Assembly (NCBI GenBank): GCA_009602725.1
Contig: WELB01000072.1
Coordinates: 502,901 to 566,900 of the forward strand
Direction: 5' to 3'
Length of the DNA stretch: 64,000 nucleotides
From: Spirogloea muscicola
Taxonomy: Eukaryota; Streptophyta; Zygnematophyceae; Spirogloeales; Spirogloeaceae
Part shown: positions 23,010 through 34,708 of the stretch, piece by piece
How positions within the stretch are numbered: the first letter of the stretch is position 1
Layout: each line of letters begins with the position of its first letter
The notes under the pieces: generated by a model
What the model was told of the DNA's origin: nothing
Databases searched by the model: none
Seen by the model: the letters and a program-made list of their open reading frames with translations, nothing else
Program-made: the position numbers and the translations under genes

Positions 23010-25330
23010 ACTTCTTGCATCTAGCCAGTCACGTAGAAGGTTGTGTTCTACTGCTGACAGTGCAAGGACCCTTCTGAATGCTGGACTAATTTTTCTTTGT
23101 AAGCGTGAAAACTTTCCGGTGTGTACTTGGAGCCGTCATCGGCGAAGCGGCAAGTGTGCCACCCTTTCGCCTTCGACATCCACGCACCGGGTCTTCAAGA
23201 TGCTGAGTGGCTCTTCTTCCCGGCGGCAACCTTCATTGCCTGGTCAGTATTTCGCCTGCGTAACCACCTGTGCCCGGTGTGTAGCTGGCCTATGAAGCAC
23301 GGCATAGCACCCGGTGCTGCAGGTGGGCGGCAACCTGACTGTCGGCCAGGCGCTGGTCTGTACTCTCGCCTGGTGCCCTCCCTCAGTCTGCTTTTACAGC
23401 TTTGCTGTTTGGGGGGTATGATCTGGCACGCTACCATGTTTAGCTTTGCTTGCCTAGTGCACGGGCCTTGCTCAGCAACTCGGGTGGTAGTATTGTTAAG
23501 AGGATATGTCTTATACCTGCCACTGACTTGATCCCTCAGTGTGTTGGTGTAAAGGCATGGAGTCGGCTGAACCAAAAGCGCGCCACCTAATCCCCCTCTG
23601 CCGGCTGTTCAACCTGCTAAGGTCGAGGCAGTGGTTTTGATGAGCTGTCAGGGCTCCACTTGCCATCCCTGGACGTCCGACTCCAAGGAGGCGCAGCGTG
23701 TTGTGCGCTTGTTGGAGCAGTATGAGGCTGCTGGTCCAAGGGGACCTGGTCGGAAAGCCTGTGTGTGGGAGTTGCTAGGAGGTGTGCAAAACACTCGCCC
23801 CTGTTGTGGGCCGAACAATCCCTGCATCTTCTGTCGGCTAAGTACCTGATGCTGCCGGAGCTTCGGTTGGATGTGCCCAACTGTCTCCACCTGCTGCACC
23901 CATAGTCACGACTGGGGTGTGTCCAGCCGTTTCTACTAGCCATGTCTACCTTCCTGTTGCTGCTGGAGTTGCGACTGGACGTGCCTAGCCATCTCCACCT
24001 ACCGTGTCGGCTAGGGAAGCAAACAGGAGCAGCCTCAACGCTTGACTTTGAGATAGTGGTATGCTTGCTTGTACGGCAAACCTTTCACATCCCGCGTAGA
24101 ACATGTGACCACCTCTCTGTGTGGGACCCTGCCTTGTGGCAAGCTCCGGTGAAGAAGTCCACCCCTGGGGATCTCATATATTGGGAACTTCTTCCAAGCT
24201 CATTGACCATATGTACAGCATGCCATTCAGTTGGAAAGTATCTGGGCAACCAGTGGTCTGTGTGCCACTAACCGCCCAACATGGCCTGCATATCAGCTAT
24301 CAGCTGTGCTGCTGTGTTGTACGAGCTGGCCTGTACCCATTTGTCTAGTGCGTGAGACATGGGCCCTAATGTGGTACAACCCGTTCTAAGCTGGCCTAAA
24401 GTATGGCTTTCTGCTCATGGACGTCGTGGACTTCGTGGTGAGATCGGTTCAGTGTGCTGCCTCAGCATGGACGATTCCTGCTTTGGCAATCGCCTTGCCG
24501 TACCGGTGTTGGCGGCTGGTGCGCCCTCACCCTGGTTTGTGCCGAGTGCACGCTCCAATTGCTGGCAGTATGGTGCTTTGCACTAAGTGCGATGAGGAAT
24601 GTGGCTGTCCGCCGTCCTCATTGCCCGCAAGGCCTTGGGCCCTGGTCAGTCGCACTTCAGTGTCACCTACTTCCAGTGCAAGTCCTTGGCTCTCTGCAGC
24701 TGTTGATGATGTGTTGTCACAGCTATGGGTAGTAAGCTTGCGGAGCCAAGCTTGGCAGATGTGCCAACGCCCTCTGCAGCCACTGCTTGGTCAATCTTCG
24801 CCGGTATTACCCCTTGTGATAACCACGTGTCGTGCCACACTTGGCGGGCATGGACGAGATCATGTGGGGTCTCGGTGTCCTGCCCGAGTGGCCCGTAACA
24901 TTGGCCCTATTGCTGGGTAGCGAAGATTGGACCATTGGTCCAGCTAAGTGCTGAGTATTCCTGTGCACTCATAGCTGGAAAGCTGCCGGCATCAGATGCC
25001 TGCAGCTGGCTAGTGCATCGGACTACTCTGGGTGAGTGCTGGTCTCCGCTTTTGAATGTCAAAGTCAAAGGCTTGACCTTGTATTGGATGCTTTGGAACA
25101 GCATCTTTGCACTCTGAAACACCTAGCCAAGGGTGGTGATTCTCCTAGGCTTGGTTGACGCTGCATCCGTCGGGCCTAATACTCGTCAGCTGTTTCTCAG
25201 TACCGCCAGCTGTTGATGGAGACGTACCTTCACACACAACTAGCTTTGGCTGTGTATCTGATTCTGATGATGAGTAATGAGTCTCCCCCTGACTCTGTCG
25301 TACGTGTGGTAGCCTCACCTGGTGCGGCTC
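23010..25330 (+). pseudogene. Gypsy-G gag/protease region, no recognisable domain
   Basis: The interval occupied by gag and protease in gypsy elements. Only short open stretches are seen, such as 23,570-23,850, with a Cys-rich end (C-C-G-P-N-N-P-C-I-F-C). The same sequence occurs in reverse at 31,328-32,370 (Gypsy-B), which confirms it belongs to the element. I recognise no zinc knuckle and no D-S-G motif. Confidence 0.6.
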
Positions 25331-28003
25331 TTGACAACCAGTCACCAAAGTAGTTGGATGCATTTCCTGAACTCCTTTGGACAGGTGCCTCCTCATCCGA
25401 AGTGGCTCAATGCCGTCCGGCGCTCTGCCGCCGTACTGCCCTCTGTCTCGAGTGTTGCGAGATGCAAATCCCAAGCGGCGGACTTGCTTGACTACGGGCA
25501 TAGTGAGCCCCCTCAGTCGCCGTATGGTGCACCTATCCGCTTCCTTGTGAAGCACTGTGGTAGTCTTTTAATGTGCATCCAGATTCGAGCTCTAGACAAG
25601 CTCACAGTCAAGAGCCAATGCCCTCTGCCTGGCATTGATGATCTGTATGGTCGTCTTAGAGAAGCAAGCGTGCTTTGCTTGCTCGATTTGTGAGAGCTTA
25701 TCACCACCTTTGTATCACGCCTGGGAAAGTTCCGAGTTGGCTTGTCGTGTGCCGCTCGCACGCTTCCAGCCCCGTGTCAGGCTGTGACAGTAAGAGTCTT
25801 TGGCCCCATAGTATGACTCTGTGCTGGTATACTTGGATGACGTACCGGTGTTCGTATGACACCCGAGGATCACGTACTGCACCTGCAGCTAGTGCTGCCT
25901 TTGCAACGTGAGAATCACTTGTCTGCCAAGTGTATGTCACCAGTAGTAGGGCGTATTGTGGGCAAAGACGGGGTTCGCGTCGACCCCAAAATTAGTAGTC
26001 AATCATGCTGCATCTGTCTGCAGCGACTGACGTAAAGGACTGGCTAAGTGCCACGGAATGTGCCGCAGTTGTGTTCCTTTCGAGGATTCGCACAGTATAC
26101 CCGTTCCTGTCAGGATTCCTGCAAAGGACACGGAAGTATGACATCTCCTCTTACGAAGCTCACTCGTAAGGACGTACCCTGGGGTGGACGTCCAAATGCC
26201 CGCGGGCATTTGAGGAAATTCAAAACGGGTTCTAGTATCCCCACCTGTTTTGGGCCTTGCCTTGAGAAGGCGCTCCATTGTAGTCATATATTGTGTGACG
26301 CCTCTTTGATCGGCATTTGCCGTTCTCTTGCAGGAGGGTCACCCCGTAGCGTTTAAGATTCGCCTACTCAGTCCTGCTGGGCGCATCTCAACTACGGGGG
26401 GAGCAAGAGCTCCTTGCTGTTGTGCACGGCCTCTGTGTGTGGCGATGCTATCTCAAGGGTGCTGAAATTACGGTTGTAACGGGCCATAGCCAGTCGACCG
26501 TTTTTCGCACACAACAGCAAACGAGCAGGCGTCACACCTGGTGAGCTAGTAGTACGGTACCATTCCAATCCAGTGGGTGTTCCACCCTGGAAAGTATCAA
26601 TGCTGCGGACCCAGTGGCCGCAACATTGTAGGGGCTGGTGTGGCGCCTGTCCTGTGTGCCACAAGGGCTCCGACCGCAGACGTGCAGCCTGCCCGTGCGG
26701 CCGCTCAGCAGAGCACCACCAACCTCTCCGAGCTTTATGTGCGTGTTCGTGATGGGTATGGCACAGACCCTTGGTTTGCACAAGCAACCATACCACGCAC
26801 AGTAGTATGTGACCAAGGCTTCTGGTGGCGAGGTGACGCCATTGTGGTGCCCAACTGCAATGCCTTGCGCACTAATATCATGCAAGAGACACATAAGCCT
26901 CGGTACACTGGTCACTTGGGTATTGGAAAGACAAGGAAAGCTGTTAAGATTCTCTTATGGTGGCCGGGCTGGTCAGTCCAAGTAGAGCCTTCGTGAGGAC
27001 TTGCGCCACCTGCCAGCGTAGTACTGCACGCTCTCACAAGCTGCCAAGTTGCTGGCATGTCACTGGACCGAGTATGGAAACTGCACAGAGTACCCAAGCG
27101 AATCGTCTAATTGCGATCCTCGCTAGACGAGTCATTTCTGGAAAGAAGTGTGCAGGCTTATTGGCACAAGCAATCCATGTCCACAACTTTCCACCCACTA
27201 TCAGACAGTCAGACTGTGAGGTTTGAAGCGGGAGTTGGCAGACATGCTAAGGCATTCGTAAACCTCAGTCAGGCTGACTAAGACGAGTACCTTGCTCCAG
27301 CGAGTGTGCTGTGAACAACGCCTTTCATGACTCCCAAAAGCACACCCTTCTCCCTGAATGTCAGCATCCCCGTTCACCTTTGAGGTGGGGAGGCCGGAGC
27401 GCGTTCCGGCCGCAGTAAGCTTTCCCGGTGACCTCCTGGAGGCTCAGCGGAGGGCTCAGCAATTCTTGACAATTGCTTACAACCGGCAAAAGCAGTACGC
27501 TGGTTTACGTCGCAAGAATGTGCCCTCCGACGTGGGTGCCCCAGTGCTATTGGGCACTAAGCACCTCGCTTTGCGGGCTATGGGTACGCACAAGTTGCTG
27601 CCCAACGTGGGTTGGACCCTTTCGTGCAGTGCGCCTGGTCGGCAAGGTCGCATATGAGCTCGATACACCGGTACAACGGCACCTGCATGTGTCTCAGCTC
27701 GAGCCATACAATACGGATGGCCGTGTCCAACCCCCCCCTCCTCCCCTCGTACTTGACCCCGAGTGGCGGAGACTTTGTCCCACCGGGCCAATCTCCGTGG
27801 GTGTCGTAAGGCCCGTGAGTATCTTGTCAGTGGCTAGGCTCTGCGCCTGAGCACAGTAAATGGGAATCTGCAATTTTGCCGTTTGTCCTTCCCTCGTTCA
27901 CGAGTAGCTGACAGGAGGCCTTGCCTCTTTTCTCCATCGTCCAGTATCTTCTGTAGTGCTCCCTTCTTGTTCCCGAGGACGTGAACATCTAAGTGGGGAG
28001 GTA
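25331..28003 (+). pseudogene. Gypsy-G pol, decayed
   Basis: An RT start is visible at 25,505-25,690 (Q-S-P-Y-G-A-P, then L-D-K-L-T-V-K and a G-I-D-D-L remnant). RT palm is badly damaged at 25,700-26,150. RNase H is at 26,240-26,530 and the integrase zinc domain at 26,820-27,030 (F-W-W-R-G-D-A-I, T-G-H-L-G-I-G-K-T, C-A-T-C-Q-R). The integrase core is broken at 27,040-27,350, the C-terminal part open at 27,358-27,657, and chromodomain remnants reach 27,850. It ends in the polypurine tract AAGTGGGGAGG at about 27,991-28,001. Confidence 0.8.
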
Positions 28004-28798
28004 TGTAACGTTCCCTCCGTTTAAGAGTACCAACGGTGCCGGTACATTACATGATTGTATCGTATCTACCCTTTGTGAGTTCCAAATGGTACCGGTATCT
28101 TTGCTCCACTGCATGTATGTAGCTAAGTACGGTTTGAGGTCCCGGGCTCCGTACCACGTGCGCACCCCTCGGGCCCACGCCCTGCGGGCGGGCCGGCCGG
28201 GTGGCCAGCTCGCCTGGCCTCATGGCCTCATGGCCACCGTCCTCATGGCCTCAGTCCCTTGGCCCCGTGAACCAGCTCTTGGCCTGGCGCGCCACCTCCT
28301 TGGCGCTAGTCCCTTGGACTCGTGCTACAGGCCTCTGGTCCTGTGCGCCCGTCGTGTCCCCTTGTCAGGTCCGCCCTTCCGGGGAGGACCTTGGGGGCGA
28401 CCCTCGTCACACCCTCAGGGGAGGGGTGGCAGATGGAACGCTTATCAGTAGTAGGCAGAGGCCAGACTCGGGAGTCGGACCCGTGACGCCAAGAGAGGCA
28501 CAGCCCTGCTGCCGCCTGCTGCCCAGCCCGTCGCCGCAGCTCGTCGCTGCAGGCCTCGGCGGCTCTCTGTAAGTACCATGGCCGCGCCCCTTGCGGGGAC
28601 AGCTGCTGACCCTCGGTGAGTCGCCGCCTTCCGGCGGTGCCTCAGGGTAAGACTTCCGCTGCGCTCTGTGCGCGTACGTGTGCGCTGTGTGTGCTGACGT
28701 TCCACTCTGTAAGGGGGTTGTCTCCAGAACACCCTATGTCCGAAACTTAAATAGGACATTCTGACCCTAACTGTTTGATTAGGAACAGAGATGTCACA
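28004..28798 (+). repeat. Gypsy-G 3' LTR (F3)
   Basis: 795 bp, TGTAACGTTCCCTCCG to CAGAGATGTCACA, followed by the duplication tggag. Confidence 0.92.
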
Positions 28799-29155
28799 TG
28801 GAGTACCTGAGAGGTTGGTCTCGGACCGCGATCCTCACTTTACAGGTCACTTCTAGAAGGAAGTTTGCAAGTTCCTTGGCACGAAACAAGCCATGTCCAC
28901 AGCCTTTCATCCCCAGACTGATGGCCAAAATGAGCGAATGAATCGAGGTCTCGAGGACATGTTGAGGCACTTCGTCAACCCCAGCCAGACTAACTGGGAC
29001 GAGTCTTTGGCTCCGGCTGAATATGCTGTGAACAATGCCTATCATGCGTCCACAAAGGAGACTCCATTGTTCCTCAACTATGGTCAGCATCCCCGAGCTT
29101 CACTTCAGGTGGGGAGGCCGGAACAGGTTCCCGCCGCGGTAGCCTTTACTGGGAC
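28799..29155 (+). pseudogene. Gypsy-A integrase core, second part
   Basis: Continues the integrase after Gypsy-G: V-S-D-R-D-P-x-F-T-G with the second catalytic Asp, then P-Q-T-D-G-Q-N-E-R-M with the catalytic Glu (one Thr-to-Asn change beside it). V-N-P-S-Q-T-N-W-D and the R-P-E-Q-V-P-A-A-V linker follow. It is cut after A-F-T-G-T by an inverted F1 LTR. Confidence 0.85.
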
Positions 29156-29511
29156 TGTAGAGAATCTCGCCCTGAACACGCACTTAGAGGGAGAGAGTCC
29201 TGATTGTATTCGAGCATAAGGGGTTTAGGGGCCAACCCACTTCACAAGGAACCACTAGCGCATAGCGCAGCGGAAGACAGGCCCTGTGGCGCCACCTTGA
29301 CGGCGACTCCACCTCCTGGGCGCAGGCCGGCGCAGCAGGCCCCGCAGCGCAGTGCGGCGCGGCTGCGGCGGCGAGCTGCGGCAAGGCTGCTCCGAGGCTT
29401 CCCGGGCTCGAACTGATTCACGAGACTCAGCCCCTGAGGCCACTTGTCCCAAATGGGCGGTCATGTAATGCCAACAGAGCCATGGCTTAACCAGACGGCT
29501 GGTTCACTACA
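29156..29511 (-). repeat. Inverted solo F1 LTR, internally deleted
   Basis: 356 bp. On the minus strand it runs from TGTAGTGAACCAGCCG to GAGATTCTCTACA. Exact duplication gggac at 29,151-29,155 and 29,512-29,516. The middle of the LTR (about 150-200 bp) is missing. Confidence 0.9.
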
Positions 29512-29649
29512 GGGACTCTCTTGAAGGCTCAGAGACGAGCTCGGCGATTCTTGGAAATTGCTCAGAGTCGCCAGAGGGCTTATTTATGCTGACAAACATC
29601 GGAAGGACGTCTCCTTCGATGTTGGTGCACAAGTGCTGCTTAGCACAAA

Positions 29650-30380
29650 AGAAAGGGCTCGCCCATTGAGGATAGGGGCTGGACAAGCCAGCCCAAAAAA
29701 GAATGAACAAAGAACGAGAAGGGGGCCAGAGGAAGCGCTAAGAAACCAAAGCACACAAAGAAAGAAAGCAGCTACAAATTACTCAGTAACCCCTGCTAAG
29801 CAGCCGCAAATCAGAGAGGCTAGGGTCCTGGAAGTGGGTCCCCTGGACAGAGCCAGAGGCAGCAGCGAGGGCTCTCCCGGCACGAAGGTGCAGCGCACGG
29901 GCCATGGACCTCTGCAGCGAGACGGCCAAGCGCATGCGATACACTTGCGCCAGCGACCCGGCTGCAGGAAAGTCTACCGGTTCACCATGGAAGCGACGGG
30001 CGATTGCGTGGCGGGCGAGCTGGTTAAGTAGCTCAAGCCACCGAGCGCCCAGTGCCCCATGGATGTCAATTGCCAACGGGAAGAACTCGTCTTCCGGTGG
30101 ATGGTCGGCGTACTTGATCTCTTTTGCCCGAGCGGCGCAGGCGACCGCATACCCAGCCTTGGTGGCAGACTGGGCTGGGTGGGAGCGGTCAAATGCGTCG
30201 GTAGTCACCACATCCAGAAGCAGACGTGGCCCGCCGGCCTGTGGGGTGGCCACCAGGTCGACGCGGCGAGCGTGGAGACCGTCGGCCCTGGCCTGGAGCG
30301 GCATGACGCCGGAGTGCTCCGCTGCCACCGCGAAGCCAGCCTCCACCAGGATGCTGTGCATTGCGTCCCGGAGGCGGACA
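29650..30380 (-). mobile_element. LINE-a copy, 5'-truncated, with open C-terminal ORF
   Basis: 731 bp inserted in Gypsy-A between duplications agcacaaa (29,642-29,649 and 30,381-30,388). On the minus strand an uninterrupted frame runs from the truncation to a stop at 29,783 (about 199 codons). In order it shows H-S-I-L-V-E-A-G-F, then R-V-D-x14-D-V-V-T-T, K-x2-Y, P-L-A-I-D-I-H-G and the terminal S-D-L-R-L-L-S-R-G-Y. The R-x-D-x14-D and K-Y spacing resembles the restriction-like endonuclease of R2-type non-LTR elements; this is an inference. The 3' tail has the stem-loop GGGCTGG-N5-CCAGCCC and no poly(A). Intact frame and clean duplication suggest a young copy. Confidence 0.75.
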
Positions 30381-30388
30381 AGCACAAA

Positions 30389-30875
30389 GCACTTATCCTT
30401 GCGGGCTGTAGATACGCGCAAGTTGCTGCCCAAGTGGGTTGGACCATTTGCAGTAGTACGCCTTGTGGGTAAGGTGTCCTACAAGCTCAAGACACCAGTG
30501 CATTGGAAGGTACATAACGTCTCCATGTGTCTCAGCTGAGGGCCTTCCTTTCGGATGGTCGTGTCCAACCGCCCCCACCTCCACTACCGATCGAGGATGA
30601 TCTTGAGTTTGAGGTGGAAGAGATCTTGTCTCATAGGAACAAGCCTCGAGAGCGTAAGACCCGTGAGTGTCTGGTGAAGTGGCTCGTGTATGGGCCTGAG
30701 CACAAGACGTGGGAGCCTGCGGCCAATTTAGCAAATTGTCCGGATGCTCTCAGGGAATACTTGGCCAAGGTTGGTAATGCTCCTAGGCTTGGTCGAGGCA
30801 GCAACCGTCGGGTGTACAAACTGTCGGTTGTTCTCTCGAGGTTCCCGAGGACGTGAACACCAGAGTGGGGAGGTA
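30389..30875 (+). pseudogene. Gypsy-A integrase C-terminus and chromodomain
   Basis: After the LINE, the G-P-F/Y-like segment (W-V-G-P-F-A-V-V-R-L-V-G-K-V) lies at about 30,440-30,480. A good chromodomain follows at about 30,600-30,770: F-E-V-E-E-I-L-S-H-R, C-L-V-K-W-L-V-Y, H-K-T-W-E-P, N-C-P-D-A-L. The frame ends at about 30,856, and the polypurine tract AGAGTGGGGAGGT (30,862-30,874) precedes the 3' LTR. Chromodomains on gypsy integrases are known to bind histone marks and steer insertion to heterochromatin. Confidence 0.85.
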
Positions 30876-31327
30876 TGTAATGAAACAGCCGTCTGATTAA
30901 GCCACATGGCTCTGTTGGCATTACATGACCGACTGTTTGGGCCAGGTGACCCGCCACCTGGCTGGCCGGGCAAGTGGCCCGTCCGGGGGCGGGTTCCGCC
31001 CGTCCCGAAATACCCCTCGCCAGGACCCGCCCGTTCAAGGGAGGATCTTTGGGCCAGCCGCAATGAGGCTCATCAATCATTTCGAGCCCGGGAAGCCTTG
31101 CCGCTGCTCGCCGCCGCAGCCGCCGTCGCACTGCCCTGCGGGGCCTGCTGCGCCGGCCTGCGCCCAGGAGGTGGAGTCGCCGTCAAGGCGGCGCCACAGG
31201 GCCTGTCTTCCGCTGCGCTATGCGCTAGTGCTTCCTTGTGTAGCGGGTTGGCCGCTAGACCCCCTATGCTCGAATACAATAAGGACACTCTCTCTCTAAC
31301 TGCGTGTTCAGGGCGAGATTCTCTACA
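30876..31327 (+). repeat. Gypsy-A 3' LTR (F1), internally deleted
   Basis: 452 bp, TGTAATGAAACAGCCG to GATTCTCTACA. Compared with the 5' LTR it lacks the GC-rich stretch after GCCGCAA. Confidence 0.9.
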
Positions 31328-32370
31328 AAAAGGGCCAACGTCACAGGCCACTCGGGCAGGAAGTTCGAGAGGTCACATGGACTTGTCCATGCCCGCCGTG
31401 TGGCATGACACGTGGTTATCACAAGGGGTAATACCGGCGAAGATTGACCAAGCAGTGGCTGCAGAGGGCGTTGACAACATCTGCCAAGCCAGGCTGCGGC
31501 GCAAGCTTACTCAGCCCACAGCTGTGACATCACATCATCAACAGCTGCAGAGAGCCAAGGACTTCCACTGGAAGTAGGTGACACTGAAGTGCGACTGACC
31601 AGGACCCAAGGCCTTGAGGTCAATGAGGATGGCTGACAGCCACAGTCCTCATCGCACGTAGTGGTAAGCACCATACTGCCAGCATTTGGAGTGTGCACTA
31701 GCAAAAACCAGGGTGAGGGCGCACCAGCCGCCAACACCAGAGGTACGGCAAAGCGATTGCCAAAGCAGGTATCACCCATGCTGAGGCAGCACACAGTACC
31801 AATCTCACCACTAAAGTCCACGACATCCATGGGCAGAAAGCCATACTGTAGGCCAGCTTAGAACGGGTTGTACTACACAAGAGCCCATGTCTCACACACT
31901 AGACAAATGGGTACTAGCCAGCGCGTATCACACAGCAGCACAGCTGATAGCTGATATGTAGGCCCTGGTGGGCGGTTAGTGGCACACAGACCATTTGTTG
32001 CCCAGATACTTTGCCAAGTGAATGGCATGCTGTACATATGGTCAATGAGCTCGGAAGAAGTTCCCAATATTTGAGATCCCCAGGGGTGGACTTCTTCACC
32101 GGAGCTTGCCACAAGGCAGGGTCCCACACAGAGAGGAGGTCACATACTCACGCAGGATGTGAAAGATTTGCCGTACAAGCAAGCCATATCACTATCTTAA
32201 AGTCAGGTGTTGAGGCTGCTCCTTTTTGCTTCCCTAGCCGACACGGTAGGTGGAGATGTTTAATGGCTGGGCACGTCCAGTCGCAACTCCAGCAGCAACA
32301 GGAAGGTAGACACGGCTGGACACACCCCAGTCGTGACTACGGGTGCATCAGGTGGAGACAGTTGGCCACA
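31328..32370 (-). pseudogene. Gypsy-B gag-region sequence right of Gypsy-A
   Basis: Reverse complement of Gypsy-G 23,880-24,905 (shared short frames such as M-D-V-V-D-F and V-S-R-T-S-V-S-P-T-S). This proves that Gypsy-A lies inside an F3-family element on the minus strand. No domain can be named. It is cut at 32,370 by an LTR. Confidence 0.75.
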
Positions 32371-33103
32371 TTGAAGCGTTTTGGGCCCTTCACACAGTCA
32401 AGAGTTAGAACGTGCTGATTGGTTTCGGTCGCCGGGGTTTAGAGACAAACTCCCAGCACAGTGAAGCACCACGTGGACACGCAGCGGAATACCTTGCCCT
32501 GAGGCGCCGCCGACAGGCGGCGACTCACCTCTCGGTATGGGCCAGCAGCTGTCCCCAGAGGGAGCAGCCACAGTCTACCTTCAGGAGAGCCGATGAAGAT
32601 CCGCAGGAACGGATTGCGGCGTCGGGCTGCAGCAGCAGGCAGCAGCAGGCCTGCGTGGACGAGCTGCGGCAGCAGGCGGCAGCAGGGCTGCGCGCCTCTC
32701 TCTGGCGTGGGCTTCGCTCACTTGGACCGGTGCCCTGAGGCAGGTCTCAGCCCCACTTATAGTGCTTCATGTTGCCACCCTCCCCAGGGGTCTCTGGGAG
32801 GCTCGCCTCAAGGCCCACCTCGAGAAGGCGGGCCCTACGGGGGGATACAGTCGTGAGGGCGGCGGCGCCGCCCTGCGCGGCGCGGTGCCGCCCTGCGCGG
32901 TGCCGCCNTTCGCGGTGCCGCCCTGCGCGGCGCGGTGGCCATGCCCCGGGGCCCGGGCGGCCCTGCGCCGACAGCTCCGGCGAGCCGCGGTGCGCCGCGC
33001 GTCGCCGACGTGTCGCACGCCAACAATACCGGGGCCGCGTGCCGTTACCACGCGTTAGCGTTTAACCCAAGCTTAAACGTCACGTAACGGTGGGGACGTT
33101 ACA
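32371..33103 (-). repeat. F2-like LTR
   Basis: On the minus strand it starts TGTAACGTCCCCACCG and ends AACGCTTCA. Flanks cacat and ctcag do not match, so at least one edge is a rearrangement. One ambiguous base at 32,908 lies in a CCGCCCTGCGCGGTG repeat tract (32,870-32,935). Confidence 0.8.
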
Positions 33104-33372
33104 CTCAGGCTCGTAGTGCTTCCCCCGTGCCACCACCCCCTCCAGGGGTGTGAGCGGGTCGCCCCATGGCCTGCCTTGCGGCGGGCCAAAGATCCTCCCT
33201 TGAACGGGTGGATCCTGGCGAGGGGTATTTCTGGGCGGACGGGCCCGCACATGGGCGGGCCACTTGCCAGGCCAGCCAACCCGCCAACTGGCGGGCCACT
33301 TGCCGACATACGGCAAGTGGTCATGTCACGCTAACAGCACCGTGTGGTTGACCAACTGGCTGGATCGTTACA
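33104..33372 (-). repeat. F1-like LTR fragment
   Basis: On the minus strand it starts TGTAACGATCCAGCC at 33,372 and runs to 33,104, where the F2-like LTR cuts it. It lies next to Gypsy-D RT sequence. Confidence 0.7.
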
Positions 33373-33693
33373 CAGCCGGTACATCGGATGGTAGGGCCGA
33401 TGAGCGCCGGGCTCCCTTGGAATGGTATGAGCCACACCTCTGTGAGGAGGCAGACCGTCCGGAAGAGAGTCGGGAAATACACCGGAACATCTATCCAGCA
33501 ACAAGCACCCCGCCCTGTGTATCCCCAGCAATCAAATGCGAGTCAGGGTCAGACTTGTCATACAACGCCAACATCACATATGCAGTCTGCACCGCTTTTT
33601 CAAATCAAATGTTCTTCTGCATGGCGGACAGCAAAATCGAAGTGATTGGCGCCTGGGGCGGTTCATAGGGAATCTTACTGTAAAGACGGCGAG

Positions 33694-34237
33694 TGTAATG
33701 ATCCAGCCGTTTGGTTAAGCCACACGGGTCTGTTGGCGTTACATGACCGGCCATTTGGGACAAATGGCCGGCCAGTTTGCGGGCTGGCTGGCCGGGCAAG
33801 TGGCCCGCCCAGGTGCGGGTCCCGCCCGTCCAGAGATACCCCTCGCAGGATTCACCCGTTCCAGGGAGGATCTTTGGCCCGCCGCCAGGCAGGCCATGGG
33901 GCGACCCGCTCACACCCCTGGAGGGGGGGTGGCACAGGGAAGCACGAGGAGCCTTGGGGCTGAGGCTCGAGGGGAGTTCGAACTAGGAAAGCCCAGGAGC
34001 AGCCTTGCCGCTGCTCGCCGCCGCAGCCGCCGCCGCACTCTGCTGCGGGGCCTGCTGCGCCGGCCTGCGCTCAGGAGGTGGAGTTGGCCGCCGGACGGCG
34101 GCGCCACAGGGCCTGTCTTCCGCTGCGCCTTTGCGCTAGTGCTTTGCCTGTGTAGTGGGTTGGTCCCTAAACCCACTACAGTCGACTCAAGAAGGACTGC
34201 TCACCCTAACTGCGTCTGTTGGGCGAGGTTCTCTATA
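33694..34237 (+). repeat. Solo F1-like LTR in Gypsy-D
   Basis: 544 bp, TGTAATGATCCAGCCG to GTTCTCTATA (final CA changed to TA). Exact duplication gcgag at 33,689-33,693 and 34,238-34,242. Confidence 0.9.
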
Positions 34238-34708
34238 GCGAGCGCCACGTTATACGGTGCAAGTATGTAAAAATCAAGGCATGCAGATGTGGCACACAGC
34301 CAAACACCATCCAATATACATCAAATTCAGCAGCCAACGCATTGGCACAACATGGCACCTCAGTCTTGGACTTATAATTGCGAATTGAGACCTTCCAGAG
34401 GCTCAGCACATTGGTGGGTTGGCCATTGGCCAATGTCACTCGTGACTGACACCCACTTGGACATACAAGCCTTTGGTACACACCAGATTCTTATCGACAA
34501 AGGACACTAATGCCCATGAGTTCATGAAGATCTTGGCGGGTGCATCAGCAACCAGCCCCCTCAAACAGCATGATAAGTACCACGTAAGTCCTACCAAGAG
34601 TTGGGGTGCGAACGACATAAGATAGTATCTCTGCCGGGTACGGCCTCTCCTGAGCTGCATCAACGCTAGGCCTAAGGAGCGCTGTGTCATGCAGAATGCG
34701 AGCGCAAC

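Larger units (their letters stand above)
22165..28798 (+). mobile_element. Gypsy-G, complete F3 LTR retrotransposon in Gypsy-A integrase
   Basis: Two near-identical LTRs (22,165-22,996 and 28,004-28,798), a primer-binding site at 22,998 and a polypurine tract before 28,004. Exact duplication tggag at 22,160-22,164 and 28,799-28,803. Removing it restores the host reading K-L-H-G-V-P-E-R-L-V-S-D-R-D. The structure is complete, but the coding region is riddled with stops, so if it moved from here it depended on proteins made elsewhere. Confidence 0.93.
15583..31327 (+). mobile_element. Gypsy-A, F1 chromovirus containing four nested insertions
   Basis: Both LTRs, primer-binding site, gag, protease, RT, RNase H, integrase, chromodomain and polypurine tract are present in order on the plus strand. 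It sits in Gypsy-B, which resumes at 31,328; flanks gcaag and aaaag look like a decayed duplication. Four later insertions are inside: a solo F1 LTR (19,442), Gypsy-G (22,165), an inverted solo F1 LTR (29,156) and a LINE (29,650). Removing them leaves an element of about 6.6 kb. Confidence 0.9.

Noticed and set aside
31328-32370. Minus-strand frames here as a host gene
   Set aside because: They are the reverse complement of the Gypsy-G gag region, so they are transposon sequence.
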